From: a virus
IMG/VR virus record: IMGVR_UViG_3300014257_000015
Span: 1 to 64,000 of that record
DNA length: 64,000 bases
Direction: 5' to 3' (one strand)
A program made the translations under genes and the position numbers. Of the stretch, positions 1-7,680 are shown piece after piece (position 1 is the first letter of the stretch; each line of letters starts with the position of its first letter). Under the pieces are notes generated by a model. It was not told the DNA's origin. It ran no database searches and was given only the letters and a program-made list of their open reading frames with translations.

Positions 1-2
1 AG

Positions 3-293
3 ACGTGCGGACGAACCGTCAAAGCAAAGTGTTCACGCTGTGGTGCAATCGATACCTCTTGTGGCAAGAGCGCGCAATTTTCGCTCAGCAGGCCTATTGG
101 CTTCGAGCGCGTATGGTATCACATCGAACACATCGAACCTGACCCAACACGCCACATTCGAGGTGGCGACAAAATCACATGCTTTGTGGACGATGTTCGA
201 TTGGACATGATGGTTCATTCCGATCAACCATCAACAAAGGTTTCCTTGGTACGCACCGGGGTGCAGCGTTATAATCCGATGGTGGAGGATTAG
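3..293 (+). CDS. C-terminal part of a putative zinc-binding protein (5' truncated by window edge)
   Basis: This frame is open from the left edge to a TAG stop, about 96 codons, so the gene begins outside the window. The visible part starts with a cysteine-rich stretch (cysteines at about residues 2, 10, 13 and 20, including CSRCG) that looks like a zinc ribbon or treble clef. A polar, histidine-containing region follows. The next gene starts five bases after the stop, so the two are probably co-transcribed. I do not recognise the family. The position just before virion genes suggests a structural or late-regulation role, but that is inference. Confidence 0.6.
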   Translation, partial: TCGRTVKAKCSRCGAIDTSCGKSAQFSLSRPIGFERVWYHIEHIEPDPTRHIRGGDKITCFVDDVRLDMMVHSDQPSTKVSLVRTGVQRYNPMVED

Positions 294-297
294 AGCG

Positions 298-552
298 ATG
301 GAAGTCATCAGGTCATCTTCAATACCGGAATTGGTTGCGCACAAAAGCGTAGTTGTTGAAGGGACCGGGGTGATCACGCAATATGACGCAGTAGCACCCA
401 TCGGGACACTTGAAAGCGAAGCTAAGTGGTTGGCTTGGAGAAAAGTGATCACAGAATCTGGAACCACCACCACGACTGTGACAACTTGGGCCGACGGCGA
501 CGGCAGCTATGACAACGTAGCAACAGACCTTACAACATTGGCGTACTCGTAA
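298..552 (+). CDS. small hypothetical phage protein (84 aa)
   Basis: The protein is small and acidic, rich in Thr, Ser and Val, with no membrane segment or cysteine motif. Its C-terminal half (SYDNVATDLTTLAYS) reads like a beta-strand-rich module of the kind seen in virion accessory proteins. A GGAGG ribosome binding site lies about ten bases upstream of the ATG. The stop overlaps the ATG of the next gene (TAATG), which indicates translational coupling to the large adhesin-like protein downstream. Its function is unknown. A small virion or chaperone role for the following protein is possible but not shown. Confidence 0.65.
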   Translation: MEVIRSSSIPELVAHKSVVVEGTGVITQYDAVAPIGTLESEAKWLAWRKVITESGTTTTTVTTWADGDGSYDNVATDLTTLAYS

Positions 553-3179
553 TGTCATTCAATCCAGCAGAATGCATCGATGAGTGGTTGCTCAATTACC
601 CGAGCGGCCAAGGCACGTATTACGCAAATGTGATGGCATCGGGCTTCGTTGCTGTAATACCATACCAACCACTGGTGATTAAAACGCCTGTTTCAGAAGT
701 GCTTGGAGGTGGAGGGATCGGGGCGTCCGGTGAGTTGATGTTTTTCTATGATTCGCTCCAAGGGTATCTAGGGTTGAACAAGGCAATCCTGTCATACCCT
801 GTGTGTTCTGGTGTGAACATTACGTGGAATGTTTCTGATGGTGTGGATTATGTAACGACTGTTGTTGTTACCAACCCAAACGTTGCGTTCTTGCGCTTCC
901 AAATGCCAAGGGCATACGCCGCGCACACCACCGAAGATTTTGAACGAATAACCTCGCAGATTCGTGTGACCGGCAATGACCCGGCTAGCTCGCTGGCCTA
1001 TGACAAATTGAACGGCAAATTGGTTTTACACGACCACACCCCAGCGTTGGATCAGAGATACGGGAAAAAACCGGCCTCAACAAAAGGCAAAATCCACGCA
1101 TACGATCCGGTGAAGGCGATTGAATATGATACCGGCGTTGATTTGACAGAGATATTTTCAGGCCGCATCAACTTCTTCAACGCAGATGAGTGCGCAGACA
1201 AGAAGCTGCTTGGTTATGACACTGGAAATCCTGTGACGTATGACAATGGAATGATATCTGGGTTTATTCCTGTAACACCTGGGAGAACGTATGCCATATC
1301 CACTCCATCAGCAGAGATAGGCGGCGGGCAACCTGGGGCTGTTGTGTATTTTTATGACACCAACAAGTCATACTTAGGAATAAGCACAACAATAGGCTCG
1401 TACCCAATTGCTCCAGGCCAGACTGTCACAACAAACCTTACAGGAGGCGGGCGCGGCTATTCGAGATTGGCGTTGTCACAAGGCACTCCAATACGATACA
1501 TCAGATTCCACCTCACATCCGCATACACCACCCACACCACCGAGGATTTTGACAGAATCAGGAATGGAATTCAGGTTGAAGCGAATGCAGATTTTACGCA
1601 GTTTGTTACGCCTGAACAATTCTCAAACCCAAAGCTTCTCCCTAAGTCGCTGCCACAGCTCTACAGAAACAAGACGAAGATGATCAAATCAGGTTCTGAC
1701 CTGTACATCAGAACGCCTTGGTCTACAACGCACGATTTCGTCCAGAGGTTGGATCTGGGGCTGAACGGGGCGTCGTACGAAAACAACCCATTCAGATTCA
1801 CATCGGCGGGCCTGATTTTGAAATCGACGCTTGACAATAATGTTCCGGGTGGAACGTACGAAACGCAGTACATGTCCATGACAGACGATATCTGCCCTGC
1901 GAATTTCAATGGAACGTACATTGGAGCAAATCACGGCGCGGCGACGCTTGTTGTATTGACGGTATCGAGCCACGACAAGACGGTTGAAGACGTAGGTTCA
2001 GAATGGACAGACGGATTGTCAAGAAAGTGGTATCTGCTGCGCGTAGTGAACAATACGACGCTGTGGGTGATGTCAGAAGATACATCCGCCACCGATGTCT
2101 GGTCATTTTACACGTCGGCCAACGGCACGACATTGTCTCACAGTGCAAACGCAACACACCAATCAGACATCGTGTTTTCGTCACAAAGCGTAACACAGCT
2201 TTGGCCCGCTATAAAGAATCAATCCAAACAAATTTTGGAAGACGGACACTCGCCTGTCACCGAAGATGGCGTGTATTTGTGCGACTTCATAGACATCAAA
2301 CACACATACGACATATCACACGTTCCATCAATATTGGATTATGTGATCTCACAAGTCGGCGGTTCCAGCCAACCTGCGTTTGATCACGAATCGATCGATA
2401 ACTGTGCAAGATTCTCGATAACCTACCGCTTTCACCAGAACGGTTCTGTTACAATTTACCACAATTTCAAGGCATTGAAGCAAATCCAAATTGGGTACAT
2501 CGGGTTCATACAGTGCGCGCCATTGTTGTATCCTGGCGGAACGTTGCATGAGTACATCCCAAAAATAGGAACAATAACGGTTGGTGGAAATGCTTATGAT
2601 TTCAAAAACATCGAGGACATATCGAGTATTGCGGATAGTGTAGATCTGGCCAAGGCCGACTGGGACGATGCCGCAAACCCTCCAGAACGCTTTGTGCAAT
2701 TTGCGAAAGACTCAGGCGCACAAAAAACCTATGGAATATGCATTGGCTATAACCAAGACGTAGGGATCGGACAACCATCCATTCGTGCTTCAAATTCCGG
2801 CAGCGCGGCATTCATATACACATCCAAAAAACAGTATCCACGCGGCGTTTCATCAGGTAGCACAACGTGGCCATCCAATTTGATACCGGCCGGCACGGTT
2901 TTGGATATGGTGGCGTTTCGTGCTCCAATCAATTACACGCTGAATGAATCTCCAACCAACGCATCTTGGTATTTTGTCGGAGATGATTGCTATTTGATGG
3001 TGGATTTTCATGAAACATTCGATGGATGGTTGAATCTTCCTGACTATTTGATTGGGATGAAAATTGCTGTTGTCGAGTCGGACGGAATAACAATCAACAG
3101 CGGGTTCGTATCACCGGACGGCATAGCGCTGAGTGTTCCAGGAACGTACGGGACATTGGTTGCGAGGTTATACAAATGA
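552..3179 (+). CDS. large virion protein with duplicated N-terminal module, putative adhesin or fibre
   Basis: This 875-residue protein is beta-rich, with many Gly, Thr, Asn and aromatic residues, no hydrophobic anchor and no catalytic motif I recognise. Its N-terminal part holds two related modules, roughly residues 5-140 and 205-345. Each carries an ECxD or DECAD start, an FxxVxP strand, a YFYD or FFYD segment and an (A/S)AY..HTTEDF motif, about 203 residues apart. Such modules resemble carbohydrate-binding jelly rolls, though the family is not certain. The rest is a long, probably beta-helical or sandwich region. The context among neck and tail genes supports a virion or receptor-binding role. 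The call is inferred from composition and position. Confidence 0.7.
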   Translation: MSFNPAECIDEWLLNYPSGQGTYYANVMASGFVAVIPYQPLVIKTPVSEVLGGGGIGASGELMFFYDSLQGYLGLNKAILSYPVCSGVNITWNVSDGVDYVTTVVVTNPNVAFLRFQMPRAYAAHTTEDFERITSQIRVTGNDPASSLAYDKLNGKLVLHDHTPALDQRYGKKPASTKGKIHAYDPVKAIEYDTGVDLTEIFSGRINFFNADECADKKLLGYDTGNPVTYDNGMISGFIPVTPGRTYAISTPSAEIGGGQPGAVVYFYDTNKSYLGISTTIGSYPIAPGQTVTTNLTGGGRGYSRLALSQGTPIRYIRFHLTSAYTTHTTEDFDRIRNGIQVEANADFTQFVTPEQFSNPKLLPKSLPQLYRNKTKMIKSGSDLYIRTPWSTTHDFVQRLDLGLNGASYENNPFRFTSAGLILKSTLDNNVPGGTYETQYMSMTDDICPANFNGTYIGANHGAATLVVLTVSSHDKTVEDVGSEWTDGLSRKWYLLRVVNNTTLWVMSEDTSATDVWSFYTSANGTTLSHSANATHQSDIVFSSQSVTQLWPAIKNQSKQILEDGHSPVTEDGVYLCDFIDIKHTYDISHVPSILDYVISQVGGSSQPAFDHESIDNCARFSITYRFHQNGSVTIYHNFKALKQIQIGYIGFIQCAPLLYPGGTLHEYIPKIGTITVGGNAYDFKNIEDISSIADSVDLAKADWDDAANPPERFVQFAKDSGAQKTYGICIGYNQDVGIGQPSIRASNSGSAAFIYTSKKQYPRGVSSGSTTWPSNLIPAGTVLDMVAFRAPINYTLNESPTNASWYFVGDDCYLMVDFHETFDGWLNLPDYLIGMKIAVVESDGITINSGFVSPDGIALSVPGTYGTLVARLYK

Positions 3180-3835
3180 GCGGTCCTAAAGTGTGGAACA
3201 CAGGAAGTTCTTTTCCAATCGAAATATCCGTCATCGATGAATCAACTGGACAAGGCGTGCCTGGTCTAGCTTCAGCAATCGGCCTTCACATCCGAAGATT
3301 ATCTGATGGATATTGGTGGAATGGCTCTTCGTACATTTTATCTCCACCAGCACAATTGAACGTGGTTGAAGTAGATTCCACTAACCAGCCTGGACTTTAT
3401 CGCCATACATTTATGGGCAACAATTCTATCACAGAGGAGATGTATGAAGCTCGGTGGGACATTAGCGCCGTTGCACTTCAACGCGATGCATATGAATTGC
3501 ACGTTTGTCGGCCTTCGCTGTCTCCATCAGGAGCTTACCAAACAACAATCAGAGTTGTTGATACAGGGCTGTCACCTATCGTTGGGGCTACTGTTGCTGT
3601 CTTCGATGCATCCAACACATCCATGTTGGCGAAAGGGGTGACGGATAGCGGCGGCGAGGTTACGGTTGCCCTTGATGCAGCTACGTACAACATCAGATTG
3701 GCTTGCGTTGGCTTCACTTTCACAGTGCCGGAAACGCTTGTCGTTGCTGCAAGTGGTTCAATCGAGTATACTGGTGTCCAATGGGTGCCGGATATGAACG
3801 GATCTCCATTTGATCCACAAGGTGTGTTGCCATAG
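3176..3835 (+). CDS. virion-associated protein with carboxypeptidase-regulatory-like/Ig-like domain
   Basis: The ATGA overlap with the preceding gene indicates coupled translation. Residues 1-115 form a beta-rich domain with several tryptophans. Residues about 118-195 look like a carboxypeptidase-regulatory or transthyretin-type beta sandwich: IRVVDTGLSPIVGATVAVFD followed by a GGEVTVAL strand and a YNIRLACVGF strand. Such domains are frequent decorations on phage structural and fibre proteins. No enzyme motif is visible. A role as a fibre-associated or neck-decorating protein is an inference from the domain and from the large adhesin-like protein upstream. Confidence 0.65.
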   Translation: MSGPKVWNTGSSFPIEISVIDESTGQGVPGLASAIGLHIRRLSDGYWWNGSSYILSPPAQLNVVEVDSTNQPGLYRHTFMGNNSITEEMYEARWDISAVALQRDAYELHVCRPSLSPSGAYQTTIRVVDTGLSPIVGATVAVFDASNTSMLAKGVTDSGGEVTVALDAATYNIRLACVGFTFTVPETLVVAASGSIEYTGVQWVPDMNGSPFDPQGVLP

Positions 3836-3844
3836 GAGATACAC

Positions 3845-4306
3845 ATGTCAGAGAAAGTTGCTGTCGAAATCTTGGTGCAGAAGGCCATCACGCTGATGAG
3901 CGGCGAGTCGCTGTACCAATATGAAGAGAATTTGCGAAACGCCGCGCGTGATGTGGTGAAACGAAAGTACAACTTGGCCAATGACGACGGGTCATACATG
4001 GCCGAAGTTTACGACGGCGCATCAATTTGGTCAGTGTACAAGAAAAACGAAAGCCCACCACACCAGTACATCATGATCGAGCACACCCGGGATGAAAACG
4101 GGAATTTCAAGTTTGGAGGCTCGATGAAGGTGAAACGCACCACCAAATATGAACCAGTTGGTGCGGTAGCAAAAGTCACGAAAGGTCGCTGGATCGAGGC
4201 CGAGGCGTCATCCAAAGAGTCGACAAAGAGCGATGAAGGTTCCACCGAGAAAGAGTGTGGTAAAGAGCGCGCTGTCAAAAAGGACTTTTGGAACGGCGTG
4301 TTTTGA
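3845..4306 (+). CDS. hypothetical protein (153 aa) with charged C-terminal tail
   Basis: The start is an ATG with an AGGAG site ten bases upstream. The N-terminal 100 residues are mixed alpha/beta, ending with an FKFGGSMKVKR segment. The last 45 residues are rich in Glu, Lys and Ser (SSKESTKSDEGSTEKE) and are probably disordered. No signal peptide, membrane helix or metal-binding motif is visible. It sits between virion-module genes and the connector-like protein, so a minor virion or assembly function is plausible. I do not recognise the family. Confidence 0.6.
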   Translation: MSEKVAVEILVQKAITLMSGESLYQYEENLRNAARDVVKRKYNLANDDGSYMAEVYDGASIWSVYKKNESPPHQYIMIEHTRDENGNFKFGGSMKVKRTTKYEPVGAVAKVTKGRWIEAEASSKESTKSDEGSTEKECGKERAVKKDFWNGVF

Positions 4307-4314
4307 GGTGATCC

Positions 4315-5409
4315 ATGCCGTCAATAGCCAGAGGCCAAGCCAACACACAGTACATTCTCAACTGGTTTTTGACAGTCGGGGGAGTGCTAACAGACGCATA
4401 TGCTGTTGAGTATCGTATCCTTGACATAACCGGAGGGTTGCCAGGAACACAGGTGTTTCCGACTGTCGCGGGGACGTGGGAGGATGTGTCAAGCGGCGAC
4501 GGACACTTTGCCACAGGCTCGTACTATGCATATGACAACGCGCTGGCAGACGGGTGGACGTCTGCTGCCGCCGAACCAATTGGCACACATCGAATCGAAT
4601 GGCGATGGAAGTACATTGCCACTTCGGCGTATGTCTCCGGGTTTGAAGACTTTGACGTCAAATCAAGTTCAAGTCCAGATTTGTATATATCGCTGTCGGA
4701 CGTTCGCGCCGAGGGGCTTGATTCCACGGTAGCAGACGACGCCAAGGTGATGGCCGCCATCGAGCTTTGGCAGGCGATCATTGAGAGGGCGTGTCGACAA
4801 TGGTTCAATCCAAGAACGCTAATTTTGAAGGCTGATGGAACCGATTCGGACGCACTTCACTTCGGGGTTCCCATCATAGACATCGAATACCTGAAACTCA
4901 ATAACTCATCCGACGAGTTAGACACGGGGTTGTATCGGGTGTACAACAGCCGATCATATCCCGATGATCGTCGAAACCCGAGGATCAAACTGATTGGTTC
5001 TGAACGAGCGGATATTTACACGGCACCGTTGTGCAGCCGTCTTCGATTCGCGAAGGGACGGCAGAACCAAGAGATCAAAGGAACATTCGGTTTCACCGAA
5101 GAGGATGGAAGCACACCATTGCCAATAAAGAGGGCATTGTTATTGTTGGTGATCGAAAAATTGACAAAGCCGCCGTACCCGGGGAGTTCAACAACGGTCA
5201 CTCCTCCAGCAATTATTGGTGGAATCATCGAAGAGCAAACAGACGAACACCGGATCAGATATGGCGGCGCAGCGAGTACCACAGGCAAGATATCCGACCG
5301 AAGGCCAGGGCTGTCAGGGATAACAGCCAATCAAGAAATCCTAGACATCATCAAATTGTACAGAGCGCCGATCGGAATAGCCACCCCAGCCCATACGAGT
5401 CTTCAATGA
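4315..5409 (+). CDS. putative head-tail connector/adaptor protein (gp6/gp15-like)
   Basis: The N-terminal third (residues 1-125) is a beta-rich domain also found on structural proteins. From about residue 127 the sequence DLYISLSDVRAEGLD, followed by a helical stretch ending in ACRQWFNPR, matches the helical pattern of small connector proteins of the HK97 gp6 and SPP1 gp15 type. That pattern is a Dxx(R/K)xxG start, an amphipathic helix and an R..R.F segment. A strand-rich extension then follows. The start codon follows a GAGGTG site and the stop overlaps the next ATG (ATGA). Location upstream of a gpG-like completion protein and the sheath is consistent with a neck role. The fold assignment is by pattern only. 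Confidence 0.55.
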   Translation: MPSIARGQANTQYILNWFLTVGGVLTDAYAVEYRILDITGGLPGTQVFPTVAGTWEDVSSGDGHFATGSYYAYDNALADGWTSAAAEPIGTHRIEWRWKYIATSAYVSGFEDFDVKSSSSPDLYISLSDVRAEGLDSTVADDAKVMAAIELWQAIIERACRQWFNPRTLILKADGTDSDALHFGVPIIDIEYLKLNNSSDELDTGLYRVYNSRSYPDDRRNPRIKLIGSERADIYTAPLCSRLRFAKGRQNQEIKGTFGFTEEDGSTPLPIKRALLLLVIEKLTKPPYPGSSTTVTPPAIIGGIIEEQTDEHRIRYGGAASTTGKISDRRPGLSGITANQEILDIIKLYRAPIGIATPAHTSLQ

Positions 5410-5807
5410 TCCCGAACCTTCTCCATCCCGTTCCAGTTGACGTGGAACAATTGGACAAGTCAGGGACAATCTATGACGACGATTTCAGGGAGCCAACACA
5501 ACAAGTTGAACACAAGACGGTCGTTCACCTCGAAGGCCAAGTGCATTGGGGTGAAATGAAGGAAGTTGGCGTGACACAAGCTGGCGTTGAAGAAAACGCA
5601 GCAGGGTACGTTGTGTTCAGGTACGTTGATTTGGAAGCGCAGTCAGTCGTATTGCGTCTCAATGATCGGATAACAAGGCTTGGGAAGCTTGACACAGATT
5701 TGTACATCACCAAATTGAAACCATCTGGACATTGGCCTGATCAAGGCGGCGCCACTCTGTTGAAAGCATATTTCATGGATCGGCAACCCTCTCGCCAGGA
5801 GGCGTAA
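5406..5807 (+). CDS. hypothetical neck/tail-completion region protein (133 aa)
   Basis: I set the start at the ATG that overlaps the upstream stop (ATGA). A longer open frame upstream exists, but it lies inside the preceding gene and has different composition. The protein is a compact alpha/beta polypeptide with a central strand set (VVFRYVDLEAQSVVLRLND) and no membrane or cysteine motifs. Its place between a connector-like and a gpG-like gene fits a head-tail closure or stopper protein, which are commonly 100-140 residues long. That role is positional inference; I do not recognise a specific family. Confidence 0.6.
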   Translation: MIPNLLHPVPVDVEQLDKSGTIYDDDFREPTQQVEHKTVVHLEGQVHWGEMKEVGVTQAGVEENAAGYVVFRYVDLEAQSVVLRLNDRITRLGKLDTDLYITKLKPSGHWPDQGGATLLKAYFMDRQPSRQEA

Positions 5808-5808
5808 G

Positions 5809-6429
5809 GTGCCAGTTGCAACGATCAAATTCCACGGGTTCAAGAAAATTGAACATGCGTTAGATGACAAACGTTTCAGCACAGTGTTGAGGGCGCACAT
5901 CCGTAAGGCCAACGTCAAAATAGGTCTTCATGCGCGAAAAACGGTCAGAGATGTTGTCAAATCCAGCATCCTAACCAAAAACAGACCGCTCACAATCGCC
6001 ATCAAAGGGTCAGAAAAATCCATGGTTGATCGTGGAGATTTTTGGCAATCGTTGACGTACAAGGTGATCAGCGATCTTCAAGTTTTTGTCGGGGTTCTTC
6101 AGCAATCGGCCGAATACAACATTGCGAAAGTCCTTCACGATGGTGTGGTGATTCCAGTCACACCACAGATGCGCGGGTTGTTTTGGGCGTTGTGGCAAGT
6201 GTCAATCGGGGCAATGCCAAAGTCCAACCTGTCTGAACGCGGCCAAGAGCTGATCGAACAGATGCCCGAGGGATGGAAACCGTTGAAAGACAGCACCACA
6301 GCAATCATCATCCCTTCGCGCCCATTTATCCGCATCGCTTTTGAAAACAAATCGCTGGAGGCGTACGCTAGGCAAATGTGGTCGTCTGCTACGGCGGCTG
6401 CGTTCAAGGAATTGTCCACTAAGGGTTGA
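5809..6429 (+). CDS. putative tail completion/virion morphogenesis protein (HK97 gp10 / Mu gpG-like)
   Basis: The start is a GTG with a strong AGGAGG site six bases upstream. The N-terminus (FHGFKKIEHAL and then a long helix with RAHIRKANVKIG) and the C-terminal RPFIRIAFENK motif near residue 178 follow the pattern of the Mu gpG and HK97 gp10 tail-completion family, whose C-terminal motif is usually (A/S)RPFLxxAxxE. The length of 206 aa is usual. These proteins cap the tail or neck during assembly. Its position three genes before the sheath supports the call. Confidence 0.6.
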   Translation: MPVATIKFHGFKKIEHALDDKRFSTVLRAHIRKANVKIGLHARKTVRDVVKSSILTKNRPLTIAIKGSEKSMVDRGDFWQSLTYKVISDLQVFVGVLQQSAEYNIAKVLHDGVVIPVTPQMRGLFWALWQVSIGAMPKSNLSERGQELIEQMPEGWKPLKDSTTAIIIPSRPFIRIAFENKSLEAYARQMWSSATAAAFKELSTKG

Positions 6430-6431
6430 TT

Positions 6432-7664
6432 GTGAGACTAAAACGACTGATCAAAACGTTCTCGTTCACCAATGACAATCGTTCTCGCATAGCGCTGGGG
6501 GCAGGCGCGCGCCTTCACCCAACGCGCAACGCCATTGAGTTGTCGGAACCATACAGCACAGCAGCGGACATCCAAGCATCAACTTGGATCACCAATCCTC
6601 GTAATGTGAAACAATGGCTGGGATTCCAAGCAGTGGACAACCACCAGAAGGACGAGGACGGCGCGCCATATACGTCGCTCGGGTATCGGATCGGCGACGG
6701 AACAGACCAATATTGGTGGGACGGTGGCGCATGGGCTATCAACACTACAGATTGGAACACAGAAGCAGAGATAGCAACCAACATCACCACCTTTCCAGCA
6801 ACGTCAAAGCAACTCCAAGTGATTGTCAATTTGGTCACGACAAACGAATCCTACACGCCACAACTTTTCTCTGTCAAAGTGCTGTATTCGAGTGACATTG
6901 AATTCCAGGAAGACTTGATTTGGCGCTCGTTCATCCCAGAGCTTCGGGAGCAGATCAGACCAATATCCGATTGGCCAATCAAAATCACCACGGCTGGAAC
7001 TGAAATCAATTTGAACGATTACGCATTGGACACGCCGTACAACATCGTTGGGATAGATTCTGTATTCAACCACACGACTGATCCAAACCACGACACAGAT
7101 GCCTTTTCATCATACGACGATGTCACGAAAATCATCACTGTGAATTCAGCATTAGCGGTCGGTGACGTAGCGTGGGTCAGATTCACATATGAGCCTGAGG
7201 TGGCCGCAACCACGAGCCAGGAATACACCGAGATCGCAAAAGTACCTGCCATCACTATTGGCGACATTTCGTTGAAAAGATCTTCAGAAGTGACACGTGA
7301 TGACTCTGTGATCGACAAAGCAGCCGGAACAGCAGTGAAAGTCCTTGGGCCAATGATGGCTGACGTTGAGATGGTGCTGACAGCAATCACAGCCAGCGCA
7401 AAAGACAACGTGCGGTTGGCCGATGAATTGAAAAGGTTCTTTCGTAACAATGTTATGCTGCGATCACGTGGATTGGATGAATACTTTAGGCTTTGGATGG
7501 TTGATGAGTACAGCCAAGGCACTCTTCCGACCCAAACAAACATTCATGCCAGTCGGCTTCGTGTTCGCATTGTGAACGGGCTATTCTTTGAGCGCGATGC
7601 AGTTGAAGCATACCCCGTATTGAATTTTCATCTCACCGGAGACATGAACACGGTTGTTCAGTAA
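6432..7664 (+). CDS. hypothetical structural protein upstream of the sheath
   Basis: The start chosen is the GTG preceded by AAGGG with about seven bases spacing; a TTG six bases earlier that overlaps the previous stop is an alternative. The 410-residue protein has a beta-rich N-terminal half with WWDGGAW and WLGF segments, as in lectin-like or virion decoration domains. The C-terminal half runs from EYTEIAKVPAITIGDISLKR to LNFHLTGD and has alternating strands. It has no signal peptide or enzyme motif. Placement directly before the sheath gene suggests a tail terminator-associated or neck protein. The function is unproven. Confidence 0.6.
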   Translation: MRLKRLIKTFSFTNDNRSRIALGAGARLHPTRNAIELSEPYSTAADIQASTWITNPRNVKQWLGFQAVDNHQKDEDGAPYTSLGYRIGDGTDQYWWDGGAWAINTTDWNTEAEIATNITTFPATSKQLQVIVNLVTTNESYTPQLFSVKVLYSSDIEFQEDLIWRSFIPELREQIRPISDWPIKITTAGTEINLNDYALDTPYNIVGIDSVFNHTTDPNHDTDAFSSYDDVTKIITVNSALAVGDVAWVRFTYEPEVAATTSQEYTEIAKVPAITIGDISLKRSSEVTRDDSVIDKAAGTAVKVLGPMMADVEMVLTAITASAKDNVRLADELKRFFRNNVMLRSRGLDEYFRLWMVDEYSQGTLPTQTNIHASRLRVRIVNGLFFERDAVEAYPVLNFHLTGDMNTVVQ

Positions 7665-7680
7665 TTGAGGAGAACGTAAC

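Noticed and set aside
5031-5405. Upstream extension of the 133-residue gene
   Set aside because: It lies inside the connector-like gene in another frame, is rich in Arg, Asn and His, and the downstream ATG has a clear ATGA overlap.
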